From positions 97,539 to 161,538 of the forward strand of contig CAMYOC010000049.1 of NCBI GenBank assembly GCA_947259915.1: 64,000 nt of DNA. Direction: 5' to 3'. Positions 28,317 through 38,445 of this stretch are shown here, in pieces. A model generated the notes under the pieces. The model made no database searches. It was not told the origin of the DNA and was given only the letters and a program-made list of their open reading frames with translations. The position numbers and the translations under genes are program-made. The stretch is from an uncultured Gammaproteobacteria bacterium (lineage in GTDB: Bacteria > Pseudomonadota > Gammaproteobacteria > Steroidobacterales > XN24). The stretch's first letter is position 1, and every line of letters starts with the position of its first letter.

Positions 28317-31214
28317 CTAGGCTGCGGTTATGTTGCACAGGCTGGCTTTGGATTCCTGCATCTGCGTCACCGAGTCGTAACCATAGGTGAATACAGAGTT
28401 ACAGGCCTCGCCCCGGACATACGGTGCCGCGCCTTCCGGATACTTGTCGAGCAGGTCTTTGCCCTCGTACCAGCCACCGAAGTGGAACGGCGTAAATACG
28501 ACTCCGCGCGCCACTCTTGGGGTGATCATGGCTTTCACCTTGATCCTGGCCCCTGCAGGACTGCCTATCCAGATCCACTGCCCGTCCTTGATGCCTGCGT
28601 TATTGGCGTCTGCCGGATTGATCTCGGCGAACATGTCCTGCTGCAATTCCGCCAGCCACGGGTTGGACCGGGTCTCTTCGCCGCCGCCCTCGTACTCGAC
28701 CAGGCGTCCACTGGTGTGGATGAGCGGGAACTCCTTGCTGAAGTCCTCCGCCTGGATCGAGGCGTAGCGGGTCGGCAAGCGATAGTGGCTCTTGCGATCC
28801 TCGTAAGTGGGATAGCTGGCCACCAGATCTCGCCGCGACGTGTAGAGCGGTTCACGGTGGATCGGTACCGGGTCCGGGAAGGTCCAGACGATGGCTCGGG
28901 CCTTGGCATTGCCGAATGGGGCGCAGCCGTGTTTGATGGCTACCCGCTGGATGCCGCCGGAGAGGTCAGTCTTCCAGTTCTTGCCCTCGGCGGCGGTCTT
29001 CTCCTCCGCGGTCAGGTCATCCCACCAGCCGAGCTGCTTGAGCAGATCCGCGGTGAATTCCGGATAGCCGTCCTCGATCTCGGCGCCCTTGCTGTAGGAA
29101 CCCTCCGCGAGCAGATTGCGTCCCTGGTACTCGACACCGAAGCGGGCGCGGAAGTTGAGTCCGCCGTCGGCCACGCTCTTGCTGGTGTCGTAGAGGATCG
29201 GCGTGCCGGGATGCTTCATCTCGGGCGTGCCCCAGCACGGCCATGGCAGACCGTAGTATTCGCCGTCGCAGGGTCCGCCCTCCGCCTTCAGCGTCGTCGT
29301 GTTGAAGGTGTGCTTGTTCTGCATTTGGAGTTTCAGCCGTTCCGGACTCTGACCGGTGTAGCCGATGGTCCACATGCCTCGGTTGATCTCGCGCAGGATG
29401 TCCTCGATCACCGGCTCCTCACCGTTGACCTGGATGTTCTTGAACAGCTCGTCGGAGAATCCGAGCTTGCTGGACATCTTGTACATGATCGTGTGGTCGG
29501 GCAGCGACTCGAACAGCGGATCGATGACCGGCTCCCGCCACTGGAACGAGCGATTCGACGCCGTGACCGAGCCATAGGTTTCGAATTGTGTCGTCGCCGG
29601 CAGCAGATACATTCCTTCCTGACGATCCGGCAATACCGCCGTGTGGGTCGGATAGGGATCGACCACCACCAGCAGTTCCAGCTTCTCCATGGCCTTCTTC
29701 ATCTCCGGGCCGCGGGTCTGGCTGTTGGGCGCATGGCCCCAGAACACCATCGCCTTCAGGCTGTCGCGCTGATCGATGTTAGCGGGGTCCTCGAGGACGC
29801 CGTCGATCCAGCGGGACACGGGCATGCCGGCGGAGTTCATGGGGTTGGCGAATGGCACGTTGGCCCCGTCCGTCTTGCCGTCAACATAACTCGTGTCGAA
29901 CCGGCCCTTGACCCATCCGTGATCGAGACCCCATACCCGGCTCCAGTGCTTCCAGGAGCCTTCGGACAAGCCGTAATATCCGGGCAGGGTGTGTGACAAC
30001 ACGCCGAGATCGGTCGCGCCCTGCACGTTGTCATGGCCGCGGAAGATGTTGGCGCCGCCGCCGGACTTGCCGATATTGCCCAGCGCCAGCTGCAGCACAC
30101 AGTAGGCCCGGGTGTTGTTGTTGCCGATGGTGTGCTGGGTCCCGCCCATGCACCAGATGATGGTGCCGGGCCGGTTCTCCGCCATAGTCTGGGCGGCCTG
30201 TTTGACCTCTGCCCCGGGGACACCGCAGACCTTTTCCACCTCATCAGGAGTCCATTTCGCGACTTCCTCGCGGATTTCCTCCAGGCCGAAGACGCGCTGG
30301 TTGATGTACTCCTGATCCTCCCAGCCGTTCTCGAACACGTGCCAGAGCATGCCCCAGATCAGCGCCACGTCACTGCCGGGGCGGATGCGGACAAACTGAT
30401 CGGCATGAGCCGCGGTGCGGGTGAAGCGCGGATCCACGACGATCATCTTGGCGCCGTTTTCCTTGCCGCGCAGGATGTGCTGCATCGCCACCGGATGCGC
30501 TTCTGCGGCATTGCTGCCGATGAAGAACATGGCCTTGGCGTTGTGCATGTCGTTGTAGGAGTTCGTCATCGCGCCGTAGCCCCACGTGTTGGCTACACCG
30601 GCTACCGTGGTCGAGTGGCAGATTCGCGCCTGGTGATCGACGTTATTGGTGCCCCACAGGGCGGCGAATTTCCTGAACAGATAGGCCTGCTCGTTGTTGA
30701 ATTTGGCCGAGCCGAGCCAGTAGACCGAATCCGGCCCGGAGCGCTCGCGGATATCGAGCATCTTGTCGCCGATCTCGTTAACCGCCGTGTCCCAGGAGAT
30801 GCGCTTCCACTTGCCGCCTTCCAGCTTCATGGGATATTTCAGCCGCCGCTCGCCATGGCCATGCTCGCGCACCGCCGCGCCCTTGGCGCAATGCCCGCCC
30901 AGATTGAACGGCGAATCAAAATCCGGCTCCTGGCCGGTCCAGACGCCGCCCTGCACCTCGGCGATGACGCCGCAGCCTACCGAGCAATGGGTACACACCG
31001 ATCGTTTGGTCACGACTTCGCCGGCCGCGCCGGTGGTCACGGCTTCCGCGCGCTGGATCATCCGCGGCGCCAGACCGCCCGCGACCGCGGCGCCGCCCAG
31101 CGCCATGCCGGTGCGCTTCAAAAACGTGCGCCGATCGATGGCTGCACCCAGGACGCCGTTCCGCGCCTGCTCGATTTCGGTCTGGTTGAGATCCCGTTTC
31201 TTTATCAGCTTCAT
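28317..31214 (-). CDS. fdhA: Periplasmic formate dehydrogenase catalytic subunit (Cys type)
   Basis: This 965-residue molybdopterin oxidoreductase carries the Tat motif DRRTFLKRTG (about 27-36), one 4Fe-4S site (Cys74, Cys77, Cys81, Cys109) and a bis-MGD domain. The metal ligand is Cys199 in ARICHSTTVAG, where many homologues have selenocysteine, so it needs no Sec insertion. It oxidises formate (or possibly reduces CO2) in the periplasm. The tupBCA tungstate transporter nearby suggests that tungsten may replace molybdenum, but that is inference. The gene lies 58 bp after a small Tat protein gene. Confidence 0.96.
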   Translation of the reverse strand: MKLIKKRDLNQTEIEQARNGVLGAAIDRRTFLKRTGMALGGAAVAGGLAPRMIQRAEAVTTGAAGEVVTKRSVCTHCSVGCGVIAEVQGGVWTGQEPDFDSPFNLGGHCAKGAAVREHGHGERRLKYPMKLEGGKWKRISWDTAVNEIGDKMLDIRERSGPDSVYWLGSAKFNNEQAYLFRKFAALWGTNNVDHQARICHSTTVAGVANTWGYGAMTNSYNDMHNAKAMFFIGSNAAEAHPVAMQHILRGKENGAKMIVVDPRFTRTAAHADQFVRIRPGSDVALIWGMLWHVFENGWEDQEYINQRVFGLEEIREEVAKWTPDEVEKVCGVPGAEVKQAAQTMAENRPGTIIWCMGGTQHTIGNNNTRAYCVLQLALGNIGKSGGGANIFRGHDNVQGATDLGVLSHTLPGYYGLSEGSWKHWSRVWGLDHGWVKGRFDTSYVDGKTDGANVPFANPMNSAGMPVSRWIDGVLEDPANIDQRDSLKAMVFWGHAPNSQTRGPEMKKAMEKLELLVVVDPYPTHTAVLPDRQEGMYLLPATTQFETYGSVTASNRSFQWREPVIDPLFESLPDHTIMYKMSSKLGFSDELFKNIQVNGEEPVIEDILREINRGMWTIGYTGQSPERLKLQMQNKHTFNTTTLKAEGGPCDGEYYGLPWPCWGTPEMKHPGTPILYDTSKSVADGGLNFRARFGVEYQGRNLLAEGSYSKGAEIEDGYPEFTADLLKQLGWWDDLTAEEKTAAEGKNWKTDLSGGIQRVAIKHGCAPFGNAKARAIVWTFPDPVPIHREPLYTSRRDLVASYPTYEDRKSHYRLPTRYASIQAEDFSKEFPLIHTSGRLVEYEGGGEETRSNPWLAELQQDMFAEINPADANNAGIKDGQWIWIGSPAGARIKVKAMITPRVARGVVFTPFHFGGWYEGKDLLDKYPEGAAPYVRGEACNSVFTYGYDSVTQMQESKASLCNITAA

Positions 31215-31272
31215 CGCCGATTCTCCTGGACAGTAATCTGTTCTGTTGGATGCGCTGGCAAACCCCGCGCGC

Positions 31273-31479
31273 TCACATACGTGCCTTGTCGTAGTACGCC
31301 TTGATATGTGGAGTGACGTGATATCCCTCGGAACGAGGTTTTTCCGTCGGCATCACCGACGGTTCCGCCGCGACGGCAGACCGGGTGACCGCTGCCAGGG
31401 CCGTGGCCCCACCTACTGTCGCCAATCCCTTCAGGAATTCGCGGCGATTACTGCTCTCGCTCAGCGCTTTCTTACTCAT
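31273..31479 (-). CDS. Formate dehydrogenase region Tat-target small protein
   Basis: The 68-residue protein has a Tat motif NRREFLKGLATVGG (about 11-24) and a mature tail of about 30 residues ending with YHVTPHIKAYYDKARM. It matches the family defined as the formate dehydrogenase region TAT target, found beside this class of enzyme. It is 1 bp downstream of the TorD-like gene. Its role, perhaps in assembly or as a tiny subunit, is unknown. Confidence 0.88.
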   Translation of the reverse strand: MSKKALSESSNRREFLKGLATVGGATALAAVTRSAVAAEPSVMPTEKPRSEGYHVTPHIKAYYDKARM

Positions 31480-31480
31480 C

Positions 31481-32206
31481 TCACTGTCCCTCCTGCTCGA
31501 ACCTTGTGTCCGTTGAGCGGCTCTCCCGGCCGACCATCCTGATAGGCCGCACGGCCTCCATCGCCCCGGGTGCCGTCATCCGGAACGCCTGTGTCTCGAT
31601 ATCGATAAACTGCTCACCGAGCTGCCCCACGGCCCGGTAAAAACGCGCGTTGCGTGCCTGCTGCATATCGCGGAAGAAACGCCCGATCCAGGGCGCTATA
31701 TGGCGGGCGAAGAACGCCGCCTGTTGTTCCAGCGAAATGGTGTCGGCCCCGGCCACGCAGATGCTCATCACCTCGCACAGCGCGGCGGCGTGGTCTTCGG
31801 GCTCGCGGACCCCGTCCTGACGCTCGAACCCCATCCGCTCCAGGTCGGCGCGCAGTGTGGCCAGCGGCTGCTCCATAAGGAAGCCGGTGACGTACCAGGA
31901 GCCATAGGGGATCAGCTCTCCGCGTCCGACGCCGATGAACAATTCCTGGTATTCGTCGTCCAGCTGCTGGACGGTGGTGCGGACGGCGGCGGTTTGCAGC
32001 ATCTGCCAGGCGGCGCCAAGCAGCGTGTCTTCGCTGGCAGATCCCGGGTCGATGGACGCCAGCAGATCGAGGGTTTTCTGGTCCGGCGGGGCGGCGAGAA
32101 GATGCCCGAGCAGGCTATAGGTGTTGGCGCGAAGCTGATCCTCAGGGTCGCCGACCTGAGTCGACGGAGGCCTAGTCTCCGCAGTGCCTGCAGCTTCGAT
32201 GCTCAT
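31481..32206 (-). CDS. TorD/DmsD-family chaperone for FdhA
   Basis: The 241-residue all-helical protein has the TorD/DmsD core (about 25-220), including the YQELFIGVGRGELIPYGSWY segment that is the family signature, and FFARHIAPWIGRFF. Such chaperones guard the Tat signal and help cofactor insertion. Being the first gene of the torD-TAT-fdhAB-lipoprotein-fdhC unit supports FdhA as its client. It follows an AT-rich 174-bp region with a putative sigma-54 promoter. Confidence 0.93.
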   Translation of the reverse strand: MSIEAAGTAETRPPSTQVGDPEDQLRANTYSLLGHLLAAPPDQKTLDLLASIDPGSASEDTLLGAAWQMLQTAAVRTTVQQLDDEYQELFIGVGRGELIPYGSWYVTGFLMEQPLATLRADLERMGFERQDGVREPEDHAAALCEVMSICVAGADTISLEQQAAFFARHIAPWIGRFFRDMQQARNARFYRAVGQLGEQFIDIETQAFRMTAPGAMEAVRPIRMVGRESRSTDTRFEQEGQ

Positions 32207-32239
32207 GTCCCGGCCCTATCCCCCATATCGATAAATCAT

Positions 32240-32256
32240 AGCAATAACTAGACCAA
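32240..32256 (-). promoter_or_regulatory. Candidate sigma-54 promoter for the torD-fdh unit
   Basis: Read on the minus strand, TTGGTCTAGTTATTGCT has the -24 TTGG and -12 TTGCT elements at GG-N10-GC spacing. The CACG part of the -24 box is not conserved. The start site would be near 32229, giving a leader of about 23 nt. A sigma-70-like TATGAT overlaps it, so the assignment is provisional. Confidence 0.5.
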
Positions 32257-32328
32257 TTCAAACATGTAAATAAATGACAATTATTGACTTATAACACTAA
32301 AAGAGCGTCCTTTAGCATCGCGCATTGA

Positions 32329-32339
32329 GACAAATTGTC
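32329..32339. promoter_or_regulatory. GACA-N3-TGTC dyad upstream of the fdh promoter
   Basis: GACAAATTGTC has perfect GACA/TGTC arms around three bases. It lies about 80 bp upstream of the candidate -24 element, the usual place for an activator site of a sigma-54 promoter. The same dyad occurs upstream of tupB (38351-38361). It is proposed as a binding site for the activator encoded at 36830-38230. Confidence 0.5.
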
Positions 32340-32380
32340 CGACGGGGCGCTCGATGTGGATCAGATTTCCCCGGCGCGCA

Positions 32381-34042
32381 TCAGGCCGGACCCTGGGGTG
32401 CGCCGCTCTTCATCATGTCCTTGACGCGGCAGTGGTCGCACATCTTGAGTCTGCGCACCGCCTCTTCGGACTGGAACATCCAGTGCCCCTCCAGCTTGCG
32501 GGTCATGACCTCGAGCATGGATTGCGTCGCGAACGGCTTGCCGCAGACGATGCAGCAGAACGGCTCCTCTTCGTGCAGCGTCCGCACATGCTCGCGTTGG
32601 CGAGACTCGTAGAGAAACCGCGGGTTCAGGGTGATCGCATCCTCCGGACAGGCCACCTCGCAGAGGCCGCACTGCACACAACTCCACTCGTGAAAATTGA
32701 GCTGGGGAAGCCCCTGCCCGTCGCGGACCGCCGAAGCCGGACAGACGCCAACGCAGCTCATGCACAGGGTGCAGGCCTTCTTGTCGACCTTGATCTCGCC
32801 AAAGGGCGCCCCAGCCGGCAACGCGACGCTGCGTTTTTTGCCCGGGCCCTGGCCGTACAGATGATCGATACTGAACTTGAGTATGGTGCGCTTCTCGTCC
32901 GGCGCCTCGAAACGCGCCGGCCTCGCCACGCTACTCCCTGACAGATCTGCCAGTCCCGCCCGGGTGGCACTCTCGTCGTCCGCATCGAGCCGCTGGATCG
33001 CCTCGGCGGGAAGTCCCAGGCCGGTCATCACCGCGCGCGCGTAGCCGATCTGCCGGTCCAGCTCCGCGGTCACCCGGGCCGGTGTGTCTTCGGATCCCAG
33101 CAGGACCACGGCTGCTGCGCCGTAGGCAAGACAGGCGAACCAGGCATCCAACCCGACAGACCCTATCTCCTCAAGCTCTACCGGCAGCACCCGCTCGGGC
33201 ATCTCGGCCGCGATGTAGGCGCTCAGTTGTCCGACGGATGACGCGTCGTGGAACATAACCGCTGGCGCCTCGCCCCCGGCGTTCCGGTAGGCATCGAGCA
33301 GTCCACGAACGTGGCGCAGCAGATCACGCACGGTCGGATATGCATAAGTCATGGCACCGCTTGGACACGCGGCCACGCAGCTGCCGCCGCCCTGACAGAG
33401 CTGGGGATTGACCTCAACCCGGTCGCCGAGCGAGATGATGGCTTCGGCCGGGCAGGCATCGATGCAGCGCCGGCAACCGGCCAGACCGCTGCTGCCGTGG
33501 GCACAGATATCCAGGTTGTAATTGAAATACTTGGGCTTCTCGAATTCGCCCGTCATCTCGGGCAGGGCCTCCAGCGCAGCCTCCAGCGCCTCAGGATCTC
33601 CCGCTGGCGCCAGATAGCCCGGCGGTGGCAGCTCCGCGGTCAGCATCGGCGGCTTGCCGAGATCCAGCACCATGTCGAAGCCGGTGTCCTTATGACCGAG
33701 CAGATCTGCCAGGGAGACCGCTTTGCCACCGGCGCTCAGCTCGAGTCGGAATGCTCCGAGGCTGCCGGAGAGTTCGGCCATGCCACCGCGGATGACGGTC
33801 AGCCCCGCCTCGCTCGAGACGGACGGGGCCTCATCGCCAGACACGAACACGGTGCGAACCAGGGATGCGTCAGCCCGGCCGGCCGCTTCAAGCGCCGCGG
33901 ACCGCTCCCCGATCACCAGCAGCCGGCCCCGGGACAGGTAGCTCACCAGGGAGGTCGGCTCGACCTCCACGCGTTTGGCATTGGCCAGAGCGCTGGCCCG
34001 CGCCTGACCCTCCGGGCCACCTGCCGGCAGCTCATACGTCAT
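32381..34042 (-). CDS. 4Fe-4S ferredoxin-type protein of the fdh cluster
   Basis: The 553-residue protein has two pairs of 4Fe-4S motifs: CRRCIDACP with CVAACP in the middle (about 190-235) and CTLCMSCVGVCP with CVQCGLCEVACP (about 425-475). A last cysteine set (CCIVCGKPF, CDHCRVKDMM) is near the C-terminus. It is soluble. Homologues sit beside DUF3305/DUF3306 genes in Shewanella-type fdh clusters and are thought to aid assembly or electron transfer. Of two Met codons, the one at 34042 is favoured by AAAAAGG at 34052-34058, nine bases ahead. That RBS touches the alternative start at 34051. Confidence 0.85.
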   Translation of the reverse strand: MTYELPAGGPEGQARASALANAKRVEVEPTSLVSYLSRGRLLVIGERSAALEAAGRADASLVRTVFVSGDEAPSVSSEAGLTVIRGGMAELSGSLGAFRLELSAGGKAVSLADLLGHKDTGFDMVLDLGKPPMLTAELPPPGYLAPAGDPEALEAALEALPEMTGEFEKPKYFNYNLDICAHGSSGLAGCRRCIDACPAEAIISLGDRVEVNPQLCQGGGSCVAACPSGAMTYAYPTVRDLLRHVRGLLDAYRNAGGEAPAVMFHDASSVGQLSAYIAAEMPERVLPVELEEIGSVGLDAWFACLAYGAAAVVLLGSEDTPARVTAELDRQIGYARAVMTGLGLPAEAIQRLDADDESATRAGLADLSGSSVARPARFEAPDEKRTILKFSIDHLYGQGPGKKRSVALPAGAPFGEIKVDKKACTLCMSCVGVCPASAVRDGQGLPQLNFHEWSCVQCGLCEVACPEDAITLNPRFLYESRQREHVRTLHEEEPFCCIVCGKPFATQSMLEVMTRKLEGHWMFQSEEAVRRLKMCDHCRVKDMMKSGAPQGPA

Positions 34043-34616
34043 GCTCGTCATCCTTTTTCGTCGGTATCGATGGATCGTTGGCGGAGTCGCCGTCTACCGG
34101 GTCGCTGACGGACTCCTCCGTCCCGCTGCCGGGCTCATCATCGGCGGCTGTCCGGATCTCTTCCTCGCCGTCGTCGGCCTCTGCGAGACGCTCCAGGGCG
34201 CGCTCCATCTGGAAGCGCATATCGGCGGTGATGATATCCCCCAGGGGTTCGAATTTGGTGTAGTCCCCACAATAATCGTCGAGACCATCGCAGACGTTGA
34301 ATTTCGGACTGTGAAAAAGTTTGCGCAGAGCAGCGCGCCTCAGGCCGTCGCTGACCCCGGGCGAAAGAAAGCCGCTGACGTCGGCATCCTCAGCCAGGCT
34401 GTCTACAGCAGGCATGTCGGCGTCGGTCAAAAGCGCGGGTGGCTCCGGGACCTCGGCGCTCTCGCTTGCGTCCACGGTGGCCGGAACGACGGACTGCGTT
34501 CCCTCCTCTGACCGCGCAGCAGCTTCGGCCTTCCGCCGCGACCAGCGCTCGATGAAATCTGGGGCATCTTCCTCCGTCCCGACTTCGATCCCGGTCTTTT
34601 TATCATCACCAATCAT
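34032..34616 (-). CDS. DUF3306 protein of the fdh cluster
   Basis: The 194-residue protein is soluble and acidic. The N-terminal FIERWSRRKAEA segment (about 20-31) is typical of DUF3306, followed by an Ala/Ser/Glu-rich low-complexity part and a conserved core with LRKLFHSPKFNVCDGLDDY (about 107-125) and a D/E-rich C-terminus. DUF3306 always travels with DUF3305 and a ferredoxin in FdhABC clusters, and its function is unknown. The start at 34616 lies 4 bp after the DUF3305 stop. The stop lies inside the ferredoxin gene's start region. Confidence 0.85.
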   Translation of the reverse strand: MIGDDKKTGIEVGTEEDAPDFIERWSRRKAEAAARSEEGTQSVVPATVDASESAEVPEPPALLTDADMPAVDSLAEDADVSGFLSPGVSDGLRRAALRKLFHSPKFNVCDGLDDYCGDYTKFEPLGDIITADMRFQMERALERLAEADDGEEEIRTAADDEPGSGTEESVSDPVDGDSANDPSIPTKKDDEHDV

Positions 34617-34620
34617 GTCG

Positions 34621-35103
34621 TCAGCCTCTGGTGCTCCAGTTCTTGCGCTTGCGCTTGCGGGGTGGTGCCGGCTTGTAGTGCTCGACCACGAAACGCTCGA
34701 GCTGGACATAGACCTCTGGCGGGATCGGCACCCGATAGACGGCGTCGTTGGCCTCGATGGCCGCGCTGCCCTCGTCCTGGTCAGCGGTCACCTTGACCGG
34801 GATCAGACCGCCTTCCTCGCGGTCATCACAGATGACGAGCAGCGCCGGATCGCTGCCGACCAGATTCGACCAATAATTTTGGGCGACGTCCCGGAAGAGG
34901 TCGAGTTTGAATCCGCCCCAGAGAAAATGTTCTTCGCCTTCAACGTCTTTGATCAATGCTCCCTGAGCACCTGCGCTGGCCAGATTCTCCCCGGCAACCA
35001 CCGCGACCGCGCGCCAGCTGGGCACGCTCCACGCACCTCTGGAGATGGTCTTCCTGCCGAGGATGACAGAGACAGACAGGCTGAGCTGTGGCGGTACAGG
35101 CAT
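34621..35103 (-). CDS. DUF3305 protein of the fdh cluster
   Basis: The 160-residue protein contains LSVSVILGRKTISRGAW (about 8-24) and HFLWGGFKLDLFRD, which characterise DUF3305. No signal peptide or helix is seen, and the C-terminus is Lys/Arg-rich. It is presumed to work with DUF3306 in maturation of the periplasmic formate dehydrogenase, but no biochemistry is known to me. The start at 35103 is chosen over an upstream start at 35133 because the extra ten residues show no family likeness. First gene of the DUF3305-DUF3306-ferredoxin unit. Confidence 0.84.
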   Translation of the reverse strand: MPVPPQLSLSVSVILGRKTISRGAWSVPSWRAVAVVAGENLASAGAQGALIKDVEGEEHFLWGGFKLDLFRDVAQNYWSNLVGSDPALLVICDDREEGGLIPVKVTADQDEGSAAIEANDAVYRVPIPPEVYVQLERFVVEHYKPAPPRKRKRKNWSTRG

Positions 35104-35316
35104 GAATCCCCTTGCGGTGCCGTGGCGGCACAAAAAAACCTGGTGTCCCGTTTGAGCCCCGCGCGAGCCCGGGTTTCGCGGACCCCGGTAGAGACTCCAA
35201 CTTTACCAGCAAGTCGTGGCCCGGCAGCGACTCTGTCTTTGCAGATCCGGACACCGTGCGTTTTACGGCCTCCACGGCTGGCACCTGTGCCGAATTGTTC
35301 CAGCCTTGCCCGCTGT

Positions 35317-35333
35317 TGGTACAAATTGCACCA
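35317..35333. promoter_or_regulatory. 17-bp dyad, possible operator
   Basis: TGGTACAAATTGCACCA has arms TGGT-x-CAA and TTG-x-ACCA matched around a central A (positions 5 and 13 differ). The dyad is symmetric enough to be a transcription-factor site. It is about 185 bp before the regulator gene and about 215 bp before DUF3305, so either or both could be controlled. Confidence 0.45.
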
Positions 35334-35479
35334 GCCCCCCTGCATCCCGACGCGTTCCAGAGCTGGACTCGGGACCTTCGTCACGCAGTCAGGCCATCAC
35401 CGCAGGAGGGTACGCTTCTTGCAAGCTGATCGGAATGGGACGGTTTGGCCTGGCAATCGGCCAGGGCGACCGACTCGAT

Positions 35480-35500
35480 CGCGCACCGTGCCGGTGCGCG
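35480..35500 (+). promoter_or_regulatory. GC hairpin just before the regulator's RBS
   Basis: CGCGCACC and GGTGCGCG form a perfect 8-bp stem around GTGCC, 5 bases before the AAGGAG that serves the start at 35519. It could damp translation or be a leader element. No U-tract follows, so it is not a standard terminator. Confidence 0.45.
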
Positions 35501-35518
35501 CCTGCAAGGAGCGATCAG

Positions 35519-36502
35519 ATGAAGGCCAGCCGACCACAGACCGTCAAACGACGCACCGATAGCACAGCCGGGGAACGTGCCGTCGACGAAGCTGGCGCGG
35601 CAGTGGCCGAGGAACCGCCCCGCTTCATGAGCGTCAGGCAGGTGGCCCGCTATCTGCAGCTCAACGAAAAAAAGATCTACGCCCTGGTCAGCGAGGGCAA
35701 GATCCCGGCGAGCAAGCTCACCGGCAAGTGGCTGTTCCCCCGTGACCTGGTGGACCAGTGGATCCTGGAATCCAGCCACGGGGGGCTGCTCACGGACCGC
35801 ATGGTGATCGCCGGCAGTGATGATCCACTGCTCTATCGCGCCATCATGCAGACCGCCAATGAGCTGCAGGCGGGTGCTTTGATCAGTTACACGGCGACCG
35901 GGACCCAGCTCGGCCTGTCGCTGCTGGCGCGACGCCGCGCAGATGTGTGCGGCATCCATTGGGGGCCGGTCGACGAAAGCGAAAAGCGCCATCCGGCTCT
36001 GATCCGTCAGTACCACCAGCATGCTGACTGGACCCTGGTCAGGGCGTTCAGGCGCGAGCAGGGACTGATCATGGCGCCAGGCGTATGGACAGCCACCAGC
36101 GGTATCGAAGACCTGTTCGGCACCGAGACGCGCTGGGCGACGCGCCAGGAGGGTGCGGGCTCGCAGCGTTTTTTAAAGGAGACGATCAGCCGTAACCGGC
36201 TCAATCCGGCCCGGCGGCGGATCACCAGCCATGCATTTTCGGAACGGGACGCGGCCGCCGCCGTGGCGATGGGGCAAGCCGACGTGGCGCCGGGGGCGCG
36301 CGCCGCCGCCACTGAATTCGGACTCGATTTTGTCAGCCTCGGCTGGGAAGGCTTCGACCTGGTGATGAACCGGGGGATATTCTTCCGCCGTCTGTTCCGC
36401 TGTCTGCTCGACAAGCTGCGCAGCACGGAATCGCAGAAGATGGCGCAACTGCTGGGCGGCTACGATCTGTCTGAAGCCGGCGACCTGGTCTGGGCGGCCT
36501 GA
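35519..36502 (+). CDS. HTH (excisionase-type) plus periplasmic-binding-like regulator
   Basis: The 327-residue protein has an excisionase/MerR-like HTH (about 37-83: SVRQVARYLQLNEKKIYALV then GKWLFPRDLVDQWI) followed by a cytoplasmic type-2 binding-protein domain (about 95-310) with GTQLGLSLLARRRADV and AVAMGQADVAPGARAAA, as in molybdate- or tungstate-sensing one-component regulators. Its position between fdh genes and tupBCA suggests a ligand of oxyanion or cofactor type, but that is inference. The start at 35519 has AAGGAG 8 bases upstream. Confidence 0.8.
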   Translation: MKASRPQTVKRRTDSTAGERAVDEAGAAVAEEPPRFMSVRQVARYLQLNEKKIYALVSEGKIPASKLTGKWLFPRDLVDQWILESSHGGLLTDRMVIAGSDDPLLYRAIMQTANELQAGALISYTATGTQLGLSLLARRRADVCGIHWGPVDESEKRHPALIRQYHQHADWTLVRAFRREQGLIMAPGVWTATSGIEDLFGTETRWATRQEGAGSQRFLKETISRNRLNPARRRITSHAFSERDAAAAVAMGQADVAPGARAAATEFGLDFVSLGWEGFDLVMNRGIFFRRLFRCLLDKLRSTESQKMAQLLGGYDLSEAGDLVWAA

Positions 36503-36520
36503 ACGGGCCGCCAACGCGAT

Positions 36521-36742
36521 TCAACGCACGGCCAGATCCTGCTCGATGACATGCTCGACGCCGAGCTCCGGCAGCTCGAGCGTTATCCGTGCCCGGATGC
36601 CCGCCTGAGTGTTCAAACACCCGTCGGCGGCGGCGGCCGTGACGGCGCGCTCGATCTCCTGCTGCGAGCCGATACCCACCTTTTTGAGAAACTTCCTGAT
36701 TTCGCCCTTCAGGACTTCCTGATCGATCGTGCCTTCTGCCAT
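36521..36742 (-). CDS. DUF6494 family small protein
   Basis: The 73-residue protein is cytoplasmic. It contains LKGEIRKFLKKVGIGSQQEIERAV, then a cysteine (GCLNTQ) and a beta-like tail. It matches the small conserved family DUF6494, whose function is unknown. It is convergent with the regulator at 35519-36502 (18 bp between stops) and lies 87 bp after the sigma-54 activator gene start side, so it may be in that transcript. Confidence 0.75.
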   Translation of the reverse strand: MAEGTIDQEVLKGEIRKFLKKVGIGSQQEIERAVTAAAADGCLNTQAGIRARITLELPELGVEHVIEQDLAVR

Positions 36743-36829
36743 GGTTTATCCCCGTCGTCTCGATTGATGAATCGCATCGTCTTCTGTTGTGCTTGTGCCG
36801 GGCGCCGCCTCCGCGCCCGACCATTTGTT

Positions 36830-38230
<1,401 letters not shown>

Positions 38231-38316
38231 GCTTCCTGTTGAACCCGATCCCCGGCCGCCCGGCCGGAATCCTCATGACCCCGGCGGTCAGACTGCGGCC
38301 GAGGACGCCATCAGAT

Positions 38317-38363
38317 GCGACAAGATGACGCAAATTACGCGCCAGGGTCTGACATTTTGTCGC
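38317..38363. promoter_or_regulatory. Two activator-type sites upstream of the tup promoter
   Basis: GCGACAAGATG (38317-38327) and CATTTTGTCGC (38353-38363) are inverted with one mismatch. Within them, GACATTTTGTC at 38351-38361 is a perfect GACA-N3-TGTC dyad and GACAAGATGAC at 38319-38329 differs from it at one position. They lie about 109 and 73 bp before the -24 GG, typical of enhancer sites for NtrC-like activators. The dyad also occurs at 32329-32339. Confidence 0.6.
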
Positions 38364-38429
38364 GGAAATTCCTATTCTAGCGGCAACGGAAACCAAAATT
38401 AAACCAGCAGAATCCCCAAAAGGCGTATA

Positions 38430-38445
38430 TGGCACCCGAATTGCA
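38430..38445 (+). promoter_or_regulatory. Sigma-54 promoter for tupBCA
   Basis: TGGCACCCGAATTGCA matches the consensus TGGCAC-N5-TTGCA with GG-N10-GC spacing. Transcription would start about 12 bases after the GC, near 38456, leaving a leader of about 75 nt to tupB. The adjacent divergent gene encodes a sigma-54 activator. Confidence 0.85.

Larger units (their letters stand above)
35104..35518. other. 415-bp divergent regulatory region
   Basis: No gene is supported here. It separates DUF3305 (minus) from the HTH/binding-protein regulator (plus). It holds a GGCAC-N2-GTGCC dyad at 35280-35291, a 17-bp dyad at 35317-35333 and a GC hairpin at 35480-35500. An in-frame extension of the downstream regulator to 35216 is open but has no RBS or domain likeness. 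Confidence 0.7.

Noticed and set aside
30600..30630. Selenocysteine UGA in fdhA or fdsA
   Set aside because: The metal-ligand codons are Cys (Cys199 in FdhA, Cys370 in FdsA), and no in-frame UGA or SECIS is needed.
32276..32288. FNR/Anr-type or second activator site in GACAATTATTGAC
   Set aside because: It is only a partial dyad and does not fit TTGAT-N4-ATCAA or GACA-N3-TGTC.
35196..35225. Sigma-54 promoter upstream of the DUF3305 operon
   Set aside because: A GG-N10-GC arrangement occurs on the minus strand, but the -24 box is poor and no GACA-N3-TGTC site lies upstream.
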